From: Chloroflexota bacterium
Lineage (GTDB): Bacteria; Chloroflexota; Anaerolineae; Anaerolineales; VGOW01
Length of the DNA: 64,000 bases
Direction of reading: 5' to 3'
Assembly (NCBI GenBank): GCA_016197225.1
Contig: JACPWC010000065.1
Location: forward strand, 28,882-92,881
A model generated the notes under the pieces. That model saw only the letters and a program-made list of their open reading frames with translations, was not told where the DNA came from and searched no databases. Both the position numbers and the translations under genes were made by a program. Shown here piece after piece: positions 25,844 through 35,207 of this stretch (positions are counted from its first letter, which is position 1; every line of letters starts with the position of its first letter).

Positions 25844-26764
25844 TTATCCTTGAAACGGTAAAGCCGCAATAGTCGCCCGCGCCCCGTTAATTACAATTTC
25901 CGATCCAATTTCGTCTGAGGGCTTCGCAAACCCCAACCCTATCCAGCCGAAACGCGGCGACTCGACGGCGCTGGTAACGAGTCCACCCGGAGTCAACGGG
26001 GAAGCCGCCTTGAGGCCGATGAGCCGCTTCGCCAGTTTTCCCCGGCTCTCCATGCGGGCAATGATTTCCTGCCCAATGTAACAGCCTTTGGTAAAACTAA
26101 CGTCATTCCAAAGCCCAGATTCGAGCGGGATAAAATCTTCGCCCATTTCGTGGCCCATCTCAGGCAAACCGGCCTCCACGCGCAAAATGTTGTAAACCGC
26201 CGGGTCGGCCTCAATCGCGCCTGCTTCCACGGCTTTGGCCCGCCACTGGGCCATCTCGGTTTTTTCGGCTGCCACAAAGAAACTGCTCCCGGCCACCGAG
26301 TCGGCCCGACCGATGATCGCCCCGCCCTGCCGTCGCGCGTGATGCAGTTTCAATGCGCTCGCGCCACTCATCAGCCTCTCGATGATTGAATCTGCTTTGG
26401 GGCCAAACAATCGAAACTGCGCCAACTCACTCGAAGCGTCCGCCAGTGCTACGTCATCCTGAAAGAAAATGTAGCCGCTGAGCCAGCGCCGGATCGTCGT
26501 CGCCATGTTGGCGCTCCCCAGCACCAGCGCCTTCGGCTCAAGGTTGATGACGATGATCCGGTCAACGATGCGAGCCAGAGGCGTGGTGAGCACGGTGGCC
26601 CGGCCTTCGTTCTCGGCCATGTTCGTCAAGTCGTTAGTGGACATGCGGTGGATCAGATCGATCCGGTCGCGGCCAGCCGCCCACAACAGGGCGTGGTCGG
26701 GCAAATCCATCAGGCCACAGCCTTCGAGCACGGCGTTGTAGTTGTGGAGGGTGGCGTTGTCCAT
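25844..26764 (-). CDS. ygfZ: YgfZ/GcvT-like folate-binding protein
   Basis: The 306-residue protein has the aminomethyltransferase fold with the YgfZ signature KGCYIGQE followed by IIARMESRGK. YgfZ uses tetrahydrofolate and supports repair or assembly of certain Fe-S enzymes. It lies directly downstream of the hybrid kinase's upstream side with a 9-base gap (kinase follows it on the minus strand), so the two may be co-transcribed. A GcvT function is unlikely because no glycine cleavage genes are near. Confidence 0.83.
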   Translation of the reverse strand: MDNATLHNYNAVLEGCGLMDLPDHALLWAAGRDRIDLIHRMSTNDLTNMAENEGRATVLTTPLARIVDRIIVINLEPKALVLGSANMATTIRRWLSGYIFFQDDVALADASSELAQFRLFGPKADSIIERLMSGASALKLHHARRQGGAIIGRADSVAGSSFFVAAEKTEMAQWRAKAVEAGAIEADPAVYNILRVEAGLPEMGHEMGEDFIPLESGLWNDVSFTKGCYIGQEIIARMESRGKLAKRLIGLKAASPLTPGGLVTSAVESPRFGWIGLGFAKPSDEIGSEIVINGARATIAALPFQG

Positions 26765-26776
26765 AATATACCTTTA

Positions 26777-26816
26777 AGAAACGACAAGACGCGCGGCTCT
26801 TGCTTCGCGCGTCTTG
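26777..26816 (-). terminator. Terminator of the cytochrome oxidase operon
   Basis: An 11-bp stem CAAGACGCGCG (26785-26795) with CGCGCGTCTTG (26806-26816), followed on the minus strand by TCGTTTCTT. Confidence 0.7.
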
Positions 26817-26847
26817 TTGAATTCAAGGGGCTGAGAACGCAGAGACG

Positions 26848-28026
26848 TTACTTCTGCGAAGCAAGGTAAGCGACCAGGTCGCTAATTTGTTGCGGTGAGA
26901 GAACATCCTTGAAGTTCGGCGGCATCAACCCATCCTGGAAGTTCGGAACCACGAAGGCGCTGGGCTGGGTGATGGATTCGTAAATGTACTGCTCGACCGA
27001 ATAGCCGGGTTTGCGCGTGCCGGCGTGCGCGCCGACGCCAAGCAGTGACGGGCCGACAAGCGTGGCGTCGGTAGTGATGTTGTGGCACGAGGCGCAGGGC
27101 GGCACGACGCCATTGAAGGCGGTCTGCCCGTCGGCGGCATTGCCGGCAGGAAGCTTGTCAATCTCGGCCTGCACCAGGTCTGCCGGGCTGGGCGCGGCCA
27201 CGGTGGTGGCCGCCGGAGTCGGGAAGCGGGCGGCGTCCACGGCCTTTATTTCGGTGAAGGCCGGGGCCACCCAAACGGCGATGCCACCCAGGATCGCCAG
27301 CACCACAAAGGCGTTTCCGGCTATCAAGGCTTTGTCCACCAGCGTCATCTGCCGCACCGAGTCCAGCACAAATTCCGGTTTGAGTTTTGGCTCCAGAGCG
27401 GCAATCTCTGCCGAGGGCCAGGCCGGGCCGGCCTTGGCCGCTTTGTCTTTCTCTTCTTGAGTGCGATAGAACCACATTGCCAGCCCGGCGCCGACTGCGC
27501 CGGTTGCGCCCAGGATGACGACGACACTGACCGCCGGAATGACCCACAACGGCACTTCGGCTTTTTCTTCGCCCGCCGGAACTTCAAACGTCAGGGCCAG
27601 AAATTCATTGGCGCTTCGGGTGAAGTTTTTGCCATTGCCAAAGGCAACATAGGCGGCCAGAAGCAGAAGGGCGATCACCGAGCCGATGATCCACTGACGG
27701 GTCTCGACGTTTTCGGGCGTGGCCTTGTAAGAGTAAGAGGGAACGTAAGGCGGCACAGCGCCTTCATCGGCTTTGGAGTCGCTGAGCGCGCCGGGCTTGT
27801 CTTTGACAAGCTGGGTGTTGAGCCAGGTGAAGACGAAGGCCAAACCGCCCCCGGTGACGACGGTGAGAACCAGAACGCCGACAATGGAACCGACCAGCAC
27901 GGCAGCGGCAACCGGATCGTTCGGAACGATGTAAGCGCCTCCGCCGCCGGCGAATCCACCGGCGATGGCAAACACGCCAACGCCGAAGAGAATGAGCAAA
28001 CCTAGAATAGTTAACGCACGTTGCAC
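26848..28026 (-). CDS. Membrane-anchored cytochrome c protein
   Basis: The 392-residue protein has four hydrophobic segments (near 5-25, 40-70, 110-130, 160-190) plus one near 235-260, then a periplasmic-type cytochrome c domain with the heme motif CASCH (Cys311, Cys314, His315) and a distal Met (MPPNF). It is the last gene of the cox operon and could donate electrons to the oxidase or receive them from a quinol-oxidising complex that is not in view. The start is GTG with GGAGG upstream. Confidence 0.8.
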   Translation of the reverse strand: MQRALTILGLLILFGVGVFAIAGGFAGGGGAYIVPNDPVAAAVLVGSIVGVLVLTVVTGGGLAFVFTWLNTQLVKDKPGALSDSKADEGAVPPYVPSYSYKATPENVETRQWIIGSVIALLLLAAYVAFGNGKNFTRSANEFLALTFEVPAGEEKAEVPLWVIPAVSVVVILGATGAVGAGLAMWFYRTQEEKDKAAKAGPAWPSAEIAALEPKLKPEFVLDSVRQMTLVDKALIAGNAFVVLAILGGIAVWVAPAFTEIKAVDAARFPTPAATTVAAPSPADLVQAEIDKLPAGNAADGQTAFNGVVPPCASCHNITTDATLVGPSLLGVGAHAGTRKPGYSVEQYIYESITQPSAFVVPNFQDGLMPPNFKDVLSPQQISDLVAYLASQK

Positions 28027-28054
28027 GGCACGTCCTCCAAATCTAAATCTAAAT

Positions 28055-28084
28055 CCTAAAGGTCCGCTTCGCGAGACCTTTAGG
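28055..28084. repeat. Perfect hairpin in the copCD-cytochrome c spacer
   Basis: CCTAAAGGTC and GACCTTTAGG flank CGCTTCGCGA. It may act as an mRNA processing or attenuation hairpin between two operon genes, or be a repeat relic. Confidence 0.5.
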
Positions 28085-28095
28085 GGCTTTTAATT

Positions 28096-29844
28096 CTACA
28101 ACTTCAGCCAGAGCCAAACGGCTCCGGCGATCAACAGGCCCGGGGCTAACCAGGCTACTACCAGCAATCGAACATCGGCCTGCGCCCGAAGTGAGCGCCA
28201 GGCCAGCCAGCTCCAAACGCCCGCCGTCACCAACAGCAAACCGGCGGCGGTTGCTGTGGCATAACGGTTCAGCCAGCCAACGGCCCGCACTAAAAAACCG
28301 GCCGGCATCTCCGGCGTTCGCGCAGCCCGGTCGGGGCCGACCCAATAATTAAAGTTCACAAACTCGGTCGCGTTCACCGCCAGCAGAATCTGCCAACGGC
28401 CCTCGCTCGTCAGGTTTGCGCCCGTGGCCGAGTACACGCCCTGGCCGATCTCGTCGAGGGCCAGCGTTGAAACCACCGCGCCGGGGTCGAGTGGCTCAAA
28501 CTGCAAACTTGCTTCAGCGCCGATCAACGGTTGCCCGCTCTTTGTTAACCGGACTTCGACGGTGTTGGTTCCGGTTCGCGCCGGCCAGAGCGCCACCGTC
28601 GCCGTCAACTCGCCAGCCTTGCCGACCTGTTCAACGCGAGTCGGCGCGCCGTCCGTGATCTGCGAGAAGGCGGGCGGCAGATTGGTGAGCGCGGCGGCCA
28701 ACAAAACGATGATCAACATCAAGGCCGCTTCAAGGCCGGAGACGAGACGATTTGCCCGCCTCACCATGTTGAACAGTCCCAACCCCAAAGCCAGCCCGAC
28801 GGCGGCCAGCTTCAGCAGGAGCGCCCGGCCATATTCGGTGAGCAACAACGCCGGCCACGTTCCCACCTGGCCGCCGCCCAGCCACAGGCCGGAGACGATC
28901 AGGCCGCCGACGGCGGCAGTGGCTAAAATTGAAAAGTTCGTCAGGAACTTCGTTTCCCCGTTAGTTAACGCCAGCGCGGCGCACAACACGCCGCCCGCCC
29001 AGACCGACGTGGCCCACAAATGCGCCCAGTCAGCCAGCACGCCCGCCGGCCCAAACCGGGCGGCGCTGTGGCTGGTGAGCGAGGTGGTGAGCAGTAAGAA
29101 GCCGCCGGCCAGCAAAGCCGGCCCTGTCGCTTTGCCGCGCATCAACGAGTCAATGCGTAGCGCAATCACCACGATCATCGTCGTTCGCGCCAGCCAGAGC
29201 GCGCCCCACTGAGTCGTCAGCGTTTCGACGAGCGGCGCGTTCAAATTGTGCGCTTGAACATAAAGCGCGCCAAGCGCGCCCAGCCCAAGCGCGGCCCGCG
29301 CCGCCTGCATCGCCCAGAAGAGCGAGCGGCGAAACCGGGCTTCGTCGTCGAGTCGAACCGCCCACCCAAAGACGGCGACCCCGACGAACACAGCCTGCCC
29401 GCCGAGCGACAAGAATCGACTCGCATCCGCCAGCGGCGTCCGCTCAGTCGCCACCGTTTGCGACGGGTCTGCCGGGACGCCGACTCCGAACGAATAACTG
29501 CCGCTGGTAGTGTGGCCGTCGCTCAACGTGAAGACCCGCCAGAGGACTGTGTACGAACCTTGCGGCAGGCCGGGCGGCAGTGAGACGAACAATGACCGGT
29601 CGCCTTCAAGTTGAATGTCGCCCAGATCGATCCGGCTGGAAGCGCCGGCGGCGTAGACTTCGAGCGCGCTGAAGCGCGGCTCGATTGGCTCGGTGAACCA
29701 GACCTGGACGCGGGCCGGGGAAACCGGCGCCGCCCCCCCAACCGGCGGCTCGGCCTGGTCAATCACGCCGTGAGCGAAGGTAGTTGTTGCCACGCTCAGG
29801 GTCAGCGCCAGAGCCAGGGTCAGTTTGAAAAGTGCGCGCGCCAC
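28096..29844 (-). CDS. CopC-CopD copper import/handling fusion
   Basis: The 582-residue protein has a signal peptide ending TTTFA, leaving His25 as the mature N-terminus, as in CopC copper sites. The CopC domain (about 25-125) ends in SDGHTTSGSYSFGVG. The CopD-like part has about eight transmembrane helices (130-400), then a beta domain and two further helices. The fusion takes up copper and hands it on. Its place in the oxidase operon suggests supply of copper for the CuA/CuB centres. The start is GTG. Confidence 0.85.
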   Translation of the reverse strand: MARALFKLTLALALTLSVATTTFAHGVIDQAEPPVGGAAPVSPARVQVWFTEPIEPRFSALEVYAAGASSRIDLGDIQLEGDRSLFVSLPPGLPQGSYTVLWRVFTLSDGHTTSGSYSFGVGVPADPSQTVATERTPLADASRFLSLGGQAVFVGVAVFGWAVRLDDEARFRRSLFWAMQAARAALGLGALGALYVQAHNLNAPLVETLTTQWGALWLARTTMIVVIALRIDSLMRGKATGPALLAGGFLLLTTSLTSHSAARFGPAGVLADWAHLWATSVWAGGVLCAALALTNGETKFLTNFSILATAAVGGLIVSGLWLGGGQVGTWPALLLTEYGRALLLKLAAVGLALGLGLFNMVRRANRLVSGLEAALMLIIVLLAAALTNLPPAFSQITDGAPTRVEQVGKAGELTATVALWPARTGTNTVEVRLTKSGQPLIGAEASLQFEPLDPGAVVSTLALDEIGQGVYSATGANLTSEGRWQILLAVNATEFVNFNYWVGPDRAARTPEMPAGFLVRAVGWLNRYATATAAGLLLVTAGVWSWLAWRSLRAQADVRLLVVAWLAPGLLIAGAVWLWLKL

Positions 29845-29845
29845 C

Positions 29846-30142
29846 TTATTTGGGCGCGGTCGAATGTCCGTTGGGACTCCGCTCCGCAGATTTGATCTGC
29901 TGGTAAACGAGCAAAGAAACCAGGCCCGTCAATCCCAGGCCGATGAAGATGTGCGCGATCAACTCGTAAACCATTCCGAAGAAATCGCGGTCAACCGCCG
30001 AGAGGCCGGCTAGCCAGCTTGCATAAGCCGGAATGGATTGCGGCGGCAGGAAATGATAGGTGGCTTCGGCCAGCAGGCCGGCCAGCGAAACCGCCAGCGA
30101 GAGCCAGGCAACCCCCGGAAGCCTTCGGAAGCGAGCGAGCAT
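29846..30142 (-). CDS. Small membrane protein of the cox operon
   Basis: The 98-residue protein has two hydrophobic helices (around 13-30 and 58-82) joined by a polar loop. ATG 30142 follows the subunit IV stop by one base; a TTG at 30154 is an alternative. No family was recognised. The position suggests a role in oxidase assembly. Confidence 0.6.
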   Translation of the reverse strand: MLARFRRLPGVAWLSLAVSLAGLLAEATYHFLPPQSIPAYASWLAGLSAVDRDFFGMVYELIAHIFIGLGLTGLVSLLVYQQIKSAERSPNGHSTAPK

Positions 30143-30143
30143 G

Positions 30144-30455
30144 TCAGGGAGCAATGCGGGCGAACCCTAATACCATGACCAGGATAAACAGCACCGCCAG
30201 CGGCAGTGACACGCCGACAAACAACAGGAACCAGCGGCTGTCGTGCCGCAGGTGCATATAATATAACGCCACCAGCGCCGACTTGACTACGGCCATCAGG
30301 AACAAGATGGGATAGGTGATGACCGGCGGCAGAATATCGTGCAGGAGGGTGCCGACAGCGACTTCAGCGCCGGTGATGACGATGAGCCAAACGAAGATGA
30401 TGAGATAATCTCGCGTTTTAACAGGCGGGTGTGATTGTGAATGAGTCGCTTCCAC
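30144..30455 (-). CDS. Cytochrome c oxidase subunit IV-like protein
   Basis: The 103-residue protein has three hydrophobic helices and the bacterial subunit IV pattern PPVITYPILFLMAVVKSALVALYYMHLRHD. GTG 30455 is chosen because GGGAG precedes it; a TTG at 30485 would add ten residues. It stabilises the A-type oxidase core in relatives. Confidence 0.8.
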   Translation of the reverse strand: MEATHSQSHPPVKTRDYLIIFVWLIVITGAEVAVGTLLHDILPPVITYPILFLMAVVKSALVALYYMHLRHDSRWFLLFVGVSLPLAVLFILVMVLGFARIAP

Positions 30456-30486
30456 AGCAGTCTCCCAGTAATACTTCAAGATCAAA

Positions 30487-30515
30487 TGTGGGGCGATTTG
30501 GCAAATCGCCCTACA
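30487..30515. repeat. GGGGCGATT hairpin repeat
   Basis: GGGGCGATTTG and CAAATCGCCC form a hairpin between subunits III and IV. A relative with the same GGGGCGATT/AATCGCCC core is at 35368-35395. Confidence 0.6.
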
Positions 30516-30516
30516 G

Positions 30517-31359
30517 TTAGTGCATCAAATAAATGATGGTGAACAACAAAATCCAGACGATGTCAACGAAGTGCCAGTACAAGCCAAAGATTTCCACGCC
30601 GCCGTACTCTTTCTCGGTGAAGCCGCCGCGCAGGGCGCGGGGCAGGATCGAGAGGCACCAGATGACGCCGATGATGACGTGCAAGCCGTGAAAGCCGGTA
30701 AGGGTGAAGAAGCCGGTTCCCAGGCCACTGCCCGTCCAGGTCAGGTTTTCTGCATAGAGGCGCGTATACTCAACCCCTTGCAGGCTGACGAACGTCGCGC
30801 CCAGAATCACGGTCAGGAGCAGGAAGAGGTTGAGCAGGCCTTTCTTGCCTCTGGCCGCCGAGTCGTGGGCCAGCACCACGGTGAGGCTGGAGGTCAGCAG
30901 AATAAAAGTGTTGAGCGAGACGAGGGGAATACTGCTCACCAGCGGCTCGACGGCTTCAACTGTTGAGCGGGCGCGAAGCAACAAGAAAGTCGAAATGAGA
31001 CCGGTGAAGAACAACACTTCCGAGCCGAGGAATATCCACATCCCCATCTTGGCCGCGATCTCCGGTGTGATGGACGGCCCGTGCGCCCGGTCGCGAATGT
31101 TGCTAACCAGCCAGCCGCCAAGGCCGAATACCAATACGACTCCGCCAATGCTCGTCAATATTTGCTTTACCAGAACCGGAGTCAGCCAACCAGGAAGAAG
31201 CGTCGTCGGATCAAGGTTGTATTGTTTCAGGACAACATCTAAATTGAGCGCCGCCCCAAAAGCCAAAATGATGAAACCTGCCCCGAAGGCTAACGGCCAA
31301 ACGCTTGGGCCAGGCACATGAATTTCGTCGTGGCCGTGATGCTCGGTCATTTCAGACAT
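30517..31359 (-). CDS. ctaE: Cytochrome c oxidase subunit III
   Basis: The 280-residue protein has seven hydrophobic helices and the family blocks GMWIFLGSEVLFFTGLIS, VLAHDSAARG and TGFHGLHVIIG. Subunit III supports proton uptake and stability of the aa3-type core. It lies between ctaB and subunit IV in the operon. Confidence 0.93.
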   Translation of the reverse strand: MSEMTEHHGHDEIHVPGPSVWPLAFGAGFIILAFGAALNLDVVLKQYNLDPTTLLPGWLTPVLVKQILTSIGGVVLVFGLGGWLVSNIRDRAHGPSITPEIAAKMGMWIFLGSEVLFFTGLISTFLLLRARSTVEAVEPLVSSIPLVSLNTFILLTSSLTVVLAHDSAARGKKGLLNLFLLLTVILGATFVSLQGVEYTRLYAENLTWTGSGLGTGFFTLTGFHGLHVIIGVIWCLSILPRALRGGFTEKEYGGVEIFGLYWHFVDIVWILLFTIIYLMH

Positions 31360-31385
31360 GCAACGATCTCCTTGCTATTTGTCAT

Positions 31386-32249
31386 TTACGTCGCGATTCG
31401 ATCCACCACCATCGCCAGAAAGAGCAGAGCGAGATAGTAGCTTGAGTATTTGTACATGCGCCAGGCTTGCTTGTTGGTGCCGCCGCGCAGAAGCACGCCA
31501 GCGTGAATCAGCAGGATGAGGCCTAGCAAAGCCGCCGCGCCCAAATAAAACAGGCCGGTGACTCGCGCCGGGGTAAGCAGAAGCGTGAGCGCCACCACGA
31601 TCAGCGAATATAGAAAAATCTGCCGCCGGGTTTCGGCCTCGCCCCATACCACCGGCAACATCGGAATCTGGCCGCGCGCGTACTCATGGCGTTTGAGCAA
31701 AGCCAGCGCCCAGAAATGCGGCGGCGTCCAGTAAAAGATGATGGCGAACAAGAACAGGGCCGCCACATTAACACTGCCCGTAGCCGCCGCCCAGCCCACC
31801 AACGGCGGAATGGCCCCCGCCGCCCCGCCAATGACGATGTTCTGCGGCGTGGCCCGCTTGAGCCAGAGCGTGTAGAAGAGCACGTAATACAAGTTGCCGG
31901 CCAGCGAGAGCAAAGCCGCCGGCAGGTTGACGAACAGAAGAAAAACGACAAGCGACAGGGCGCTCAGCGCCAATCCAAAAGCAAGCGCCCGGCTCGGCTG
32001 AATACGGCCAGCCGGAATGGGCCGCCGCGCGGTGCGCGCCATCTTCGCGTCCAGTTCGCGATCAAAATATTGATTGAGCGCGCTGGCCCCGCCCGCCGAC
32101 AGCGCCCCGCCCAGCATCGTCCAGCCCATGAGCGGCAAAGGCGGCACGGCCCCGGCGGCCACAAACATCGCCGAGAGCGTCGTCAGCAACAACAACGCCA
32201 CGATCAGCGGTTTGGTCAGGCTCACGTAATCAAGCAAGTGCTGTCTCAT
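31386..32249 (-). CDS. ctaB: Protoheme IX farnesyltransferase
   Basis: The 287-residue UbiA-family membrane prenyltransferase has about eight helices and the two Asp-containing motifs NQYFDRELDAKMARTARRP and a second loop region after the HEYARGQIPMLPVVWGE block. It converts heme b to heme o for the oxidase. The gene sits inside the structural operon, 8 bases downstream of ctaD. Confidence 0.93.
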   Translation of the reverse strand: MRQHLLDYVSLTKPLIVALLLLTTLSAMFVAAGAVPPLPLMGWTMLGGALSAGGASALNQYFDRELDAKMARTARRPIPAGRIQPSRALAFGLALSALSLVVFLLFVNLPAALLSLAGNLYYVLFYTLWLKRATPQNIVIGGAAGAIPPLVGWAAATGSVNVAALFLFAIIFYWTPPHFWALALLKRHEYARGQIPMLPVVWGEAETRRQIFLYSLIVVALTLLLTPARVTGLFYLGAAALLGLILLIHAGVLLRGGTNKQAWRMYKYSSYYLALLFLAMVVDRIAT

Positions 32250-32257
32250 CAGACAGT

Positions 32258-33889
32258 TTAGTAGTGTGACTGTTCGCCCGGGTGCGCGTCAGCCCACAGC
32301 GGGTTAAGGCCCTTCACCGTTGGAACCTTGTCGAAGTTGTGAACCGGCGGCGGTGAGGAGGTGGCCCACTCCAGGGTGGCGCCGCCCCACGGGTCGTCAC
32401 CGGCCACCTCGCCCGAGCGGAGACTGACAAACCAGTTGACAATGAACAGCAGAACCGAGAAGGCAATCGTGAACGCGCCAATCGTCGAGATCAGGTTGAG
32501 CACATCCCAGCCCTGGCCCGAGGCGTAAGTGTAGATGCGGCGCGGCATGCCCAACAATCCCAAAATATGCATGCCAAAGAAGGTCAGGTTGAAGCCGAGG
32601 GTGTGAAGCCAGAAATGCCACTTGCCCAGCGTTTCATTCAGCTTGCGGCCCGTGATCTTCGGCCCCCAGTAATACAGCCCGGAGAAGATGCCAAACATGG
32701 AGCCGCCAAAGAGCACATAATGCAAGTGGCCGACAACATAGTAAGTATCATGAACCTGCCAGTTGATGGGCACAATCGCCAGCGACACGCCGGTGATGCC
32801 GCCAATGACAAACATGGCGATGAAACCGATGGCAAACAGCATGGCTGTTGTCAGCTTCAGCGCCCCGCCCCACATCGTGCCGATCCAGTTGAAAATTTTG
32901 ATGCCGGTTGGCACGGCAATGATCATGCTGGCCGTGGCGAAGAAGGTGTCCACCTGAAGCGGCGACCCCACTTGAAACATGTGGTGCGCCCAGACCGAGA
33001 AGCCGAGGATCATAATGAACACCGACGACCAGGCGATGAACTGATAACCAAACAGAGGCTTGCGCGAGAACACCGGCAAAACTTCCGAGATGATGCCCAT
33101 GGCCGGCAGAACCATGATGTACACCGCCGGGTGCGAATAGAACCAGAACAGATTTTGCCAGATGAGGGGGTCGCCGCCGCCCGGAACCGAGAAGTACACC
33201 GTGCCGAAGTTGCGGTCGAGGAATAACAGCAAGAGGGCTACGGTGATCATCGGCGTGGAGAACAGCACCATGACGGAGGTGACGACCATTGACCAGGCGA
33301 ACATCGGCAGTTCGGTCATCTTCATGCCCGGGCAACGCATGGTAATGGTTGTCACCAGAAAATTGATGGCGCCGAGGGTGGACGACGTGCCGCCCAGCAA
33401 CAAGCCGATGATCCAAAAGTCAATGGACGTGCCCTGCGAATAGACGGCGGTCGAGAGCGGCGCGTAGCTCGTCCAGCCGGCATTGGGCGCGCCGCCCAAC
33501 AGGAAGGAGGCGTTGAGGACGATACCGCCCGCCAGCAGAAGCCAGTACGACAGCATGTTGAGCTTGGGGAAGGCCATGTCGCGTGCGCCGATGAGCAGGG
33601 GCACAAAGTAGTTGCCGAACCCGGCCAGGATCGGAACCACCACCAGGAAGATCATCGTCGTGCCGTGCATGGTGAAGACCTGGTTGTACAAGTCAGCCGA
33701 GATGAACTTGAGGTTCGACCAGGCTAGTTGGGTGCGGACGGTGAGGGCTTCGAGGCCGCCGATGATGAAGAAAAAGAAGGTGGTGTAAAGATAGAGGATG
33801 CCGATCTTCTTGTGGTCAACGGTGGTGAGCCAACTGAGCAAGCCGGTGGGCGCGCCGGCGCCGGGCAGGGTGTGTGATGCAGTTGCCAT
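32258..33889 (-). CDS. ctaD: Cytochrome c oxidase subunit I, A2-type
   Basis: The 543-residue protein has 12-13 helices. Heme and CuB ligands are visible: MHGTTMIF (low-spin heme His), YSHPAVYIM (CuB His with the crosslinked Tyr), and HDTYYVVGHLHYVL. The sequence YSHPAV has Ala where A1-type oxidases have Glu in GHPEV and carries the YS pair that defines A2-type heme-copper oxidases. It reduces oxygen to water and pumps protons. Confidence 0.95.
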   Translation of the reverse strand: MATASHTLPGAGAPTGLLSWLTTVDHKKIGILYLYTTFFFFIIGGLEALTVRTQLAWSNLKFISADLYNQVFTMHGTTMIFLVVVPILAGFGNYFVPLLIGARDMAFPKLNMLSYWLLLAGGIVLNASFLLGGAPNAGWTSYAPLSTAVYSQGTSIDFWIIGLLLGGTSSTLGAINFLVTTITMRCPGMKMTELPMFAWSMVVTSVMVLFSTPMITVALLLLFLDRNFGTVYFSVPGGGDPLIWQNLFWFYSHPAVYIMVLPAMGIISEVLPVFSRKPLFGYQFIAWSSVFIMILGFSVWAHHMFQVGSPLQVDTFFATASMIIAVPTGIKIFNWIGTMWGGALKLTTAMLFAIGFIAMFVIGGITGVSLAIVPINWQVHDTYYVVGHLHYVLFGGSMFGIFSGLYYWGPKITGRKLNETLGKWHFWLHTLGFNLTFFGMHILGLLGMPRRIYTYASGQGWDVLNLISTIGAFTIAFSVLLFIVNWFVSLRSGEVAGDDPWGGATLEWATSSPPPVHNFDKVPTVKGLNPLWADAHPGEQSHY

Positions 33890-33909
33890 TAGTGTGTTCT
33901 CCAGTAGTC

Positions 33910-33942
33910 AGACCCTAAGGGTCTCCAAGACCCTTAGGGTCT
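33910..33942. repeat. Perfect palindromic repeat between ctaC and ctaD
   Basis: AGACCCTAAGGGTCT and AGACCCTTAGGGTCT are separated by CCA. It could form a stable intra-operon hairpin that sets the ratio of subunit II to the downstream genes. A related CCCTTAGGGTCT is at 62648. Confidence 0.65.
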
Positions 33943-33948
33943 GGAGAG

Positions 33949-34992
33949 TCATTTGAGCGTTGACAGGTAAGCCACTATGTCAGTCATGTCCTGAGGCGAG
34001 AGAATGATCGAAAAATCGGGCATGAGGGTGCCGGGTTTGAAAGAGGGGGCATTTTGCACCCATTGCCTCAAGTTGTCGTCGGTGCGAGGCATGATGCCGC
34101 CGGCGATGAAGTCGCGCCCTGAAACGTGGGTGAGGTTGGGGCCGACCCGCCCGGCGGCAACGGTGCCGCCGACAGTATGACAGGCCGAGCAACGCAGAAG
34201 GAAAATTTCCTGGCCGCGAACCGCCGCTTCGCCTTCGGGCGGAGGCGGAACCTGTTGTTGCCCGGCGGCCCACGTTTGAAACTCGCCGGCAGGCGTGGCG
34301 ATGATCTGAAACCGCATCTGGGCGTGTTGCTCGCCGCACATTTGCGTGCATTGCGCGCCGTATTCGCCGGCCTCGGTGACGGTGAAGCTCATGCGGTTGG
34401 TGCGGCCCGGCACAGCGTCCATCTTGCCAAACAATTGCGGCGCCCAGAATCCGTGTTGAACGTCCACCGAGCGCAGTTCCATTTCAATGGGCTGGCCGAC
34501 CGGCACGATCATCTGGTTGGCGGTGATGACGCCCAGGTCGGGGTATTGAAACTCCCACCACCATTGGTGGCCGACGGCCACCACCTTCAGCGGTTCGCCT
34601 TTTACCGGCGCGCGAATCACCGCCATCGAGCGCAAGGTGAATCCCAACAGCACCACCAGGATCAGCGCCGGGATGGATGTCCACAGGATTTCAAGTTTGG
34701 TGTTGCCATGAATCTGCACCGCCTCGCTGGCCGGCCGGTTGCGGAAGCGAAACACAGCCACGATGAGCAGTGTTTCGACCAGGACGAACACGCCGGTGGC
34801 GATCCAGAAGACGAACCAGAAGAGCTTGGCCGACTCGGCGGCGTAATCGGAAGCTGGATCAAGAACAGAGGGGGTGTCAAACGAGACGGGGCAAGTGGTG
34901 CAAGGCTCTCCTTGCTGAGCCATCACCGGAAGCGCCACAAGAAGGACGAACAGAGCGATTGCAATAATGATGAGGGGGCGGCGTATTTTCAC
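33949..34992 (-). CDS. ctaC: Cytochrome c oxidase subunit II with C-terminal cytochrome c (caa3-type)
   Basis: The 347-residue protein has a signal peptide, two transmembrane helices (about 55-75 and 100-125), a CuA cupredoxin domain with CTQMCGEQHAQM, and a C-terminal cytochrome c with CSACH and the axial-Met region MPRTDDNLRQW. The fused heme makes it a caa3 enzyme that accepts electrons from soluble or membrane cytochrome c. The GTG at 34992 is chosen over a TTG at 35031 because it gives a clean signal peptide and GGAGG lies upstream. Confidence 0.93.
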   Translation of the reverse strand: MKIRRPLIIIAIALFVLLVALPVMAQQGEPCTTCPVSFDTPSVLDPASDYAAESAKLFWFVFWIATGVFVLVETLLIVAVFRFRNRPASEAVQIHGNTKLEILWTSIPALILVVLLGFTLRSMAVIRAPVKGEPLKVVAVGHQWWWEFQYPDLGVITANQMIVPVGQPIEMELRSVDVQHGFWAPQLFGKMDAVPGRTNRMSFTVTEAGEYGAQCTQMCGEQHAQMRFQIIATPAGEFQTWAAGQQQVPPPPEGEAAVRGQEIFLLRCSACHTVGGTVAAGRVGPNLTHVSGRDFIAGGIMPRTDDNLRQWVQNAPSFKPGTLMPDFSIILSPQDMTDIVAYLSTLK

Positions 34993-35063
34993 AGTCCCAA
35001 CTACTCCTCCGCTGGCAAACACAGCGAGCAAATGTGATTGGTTACAAAATATGAGACGACGAG

Positions 35064-35092
35064 ATTATATGCTATCGAACTATTTGCGTCAA
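35064..35092 (-). promoter_or_regulatory. Sigma-70-type promoter of the cox operon
   Basis: On the minus strand TTGACG (35092-35087) and TATAAT (35069-35064) are separated by 17 bases, close to full consensus, about 75 bases upstream of ctaC. Confidence 0.75.
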
Positions 35093-35207
35093 ATTGCACA
35101 TGTTTGGGGTTGATAACCAAATTCGTCGTAAAGGGTGTCTCGTTTGAGGAGCATGACGGTATTGTACTCGGAGTTGGAGCGAGGGCAATAGTGTCATGAG
35201 AGCGCAA

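Noticed and set aside
33910..33942. Terminator between ctaC and ctaD
   Set aside because: The stem is perfect, but no T tract follows on the minus strand and the flanking genes clearly belong to one operon.
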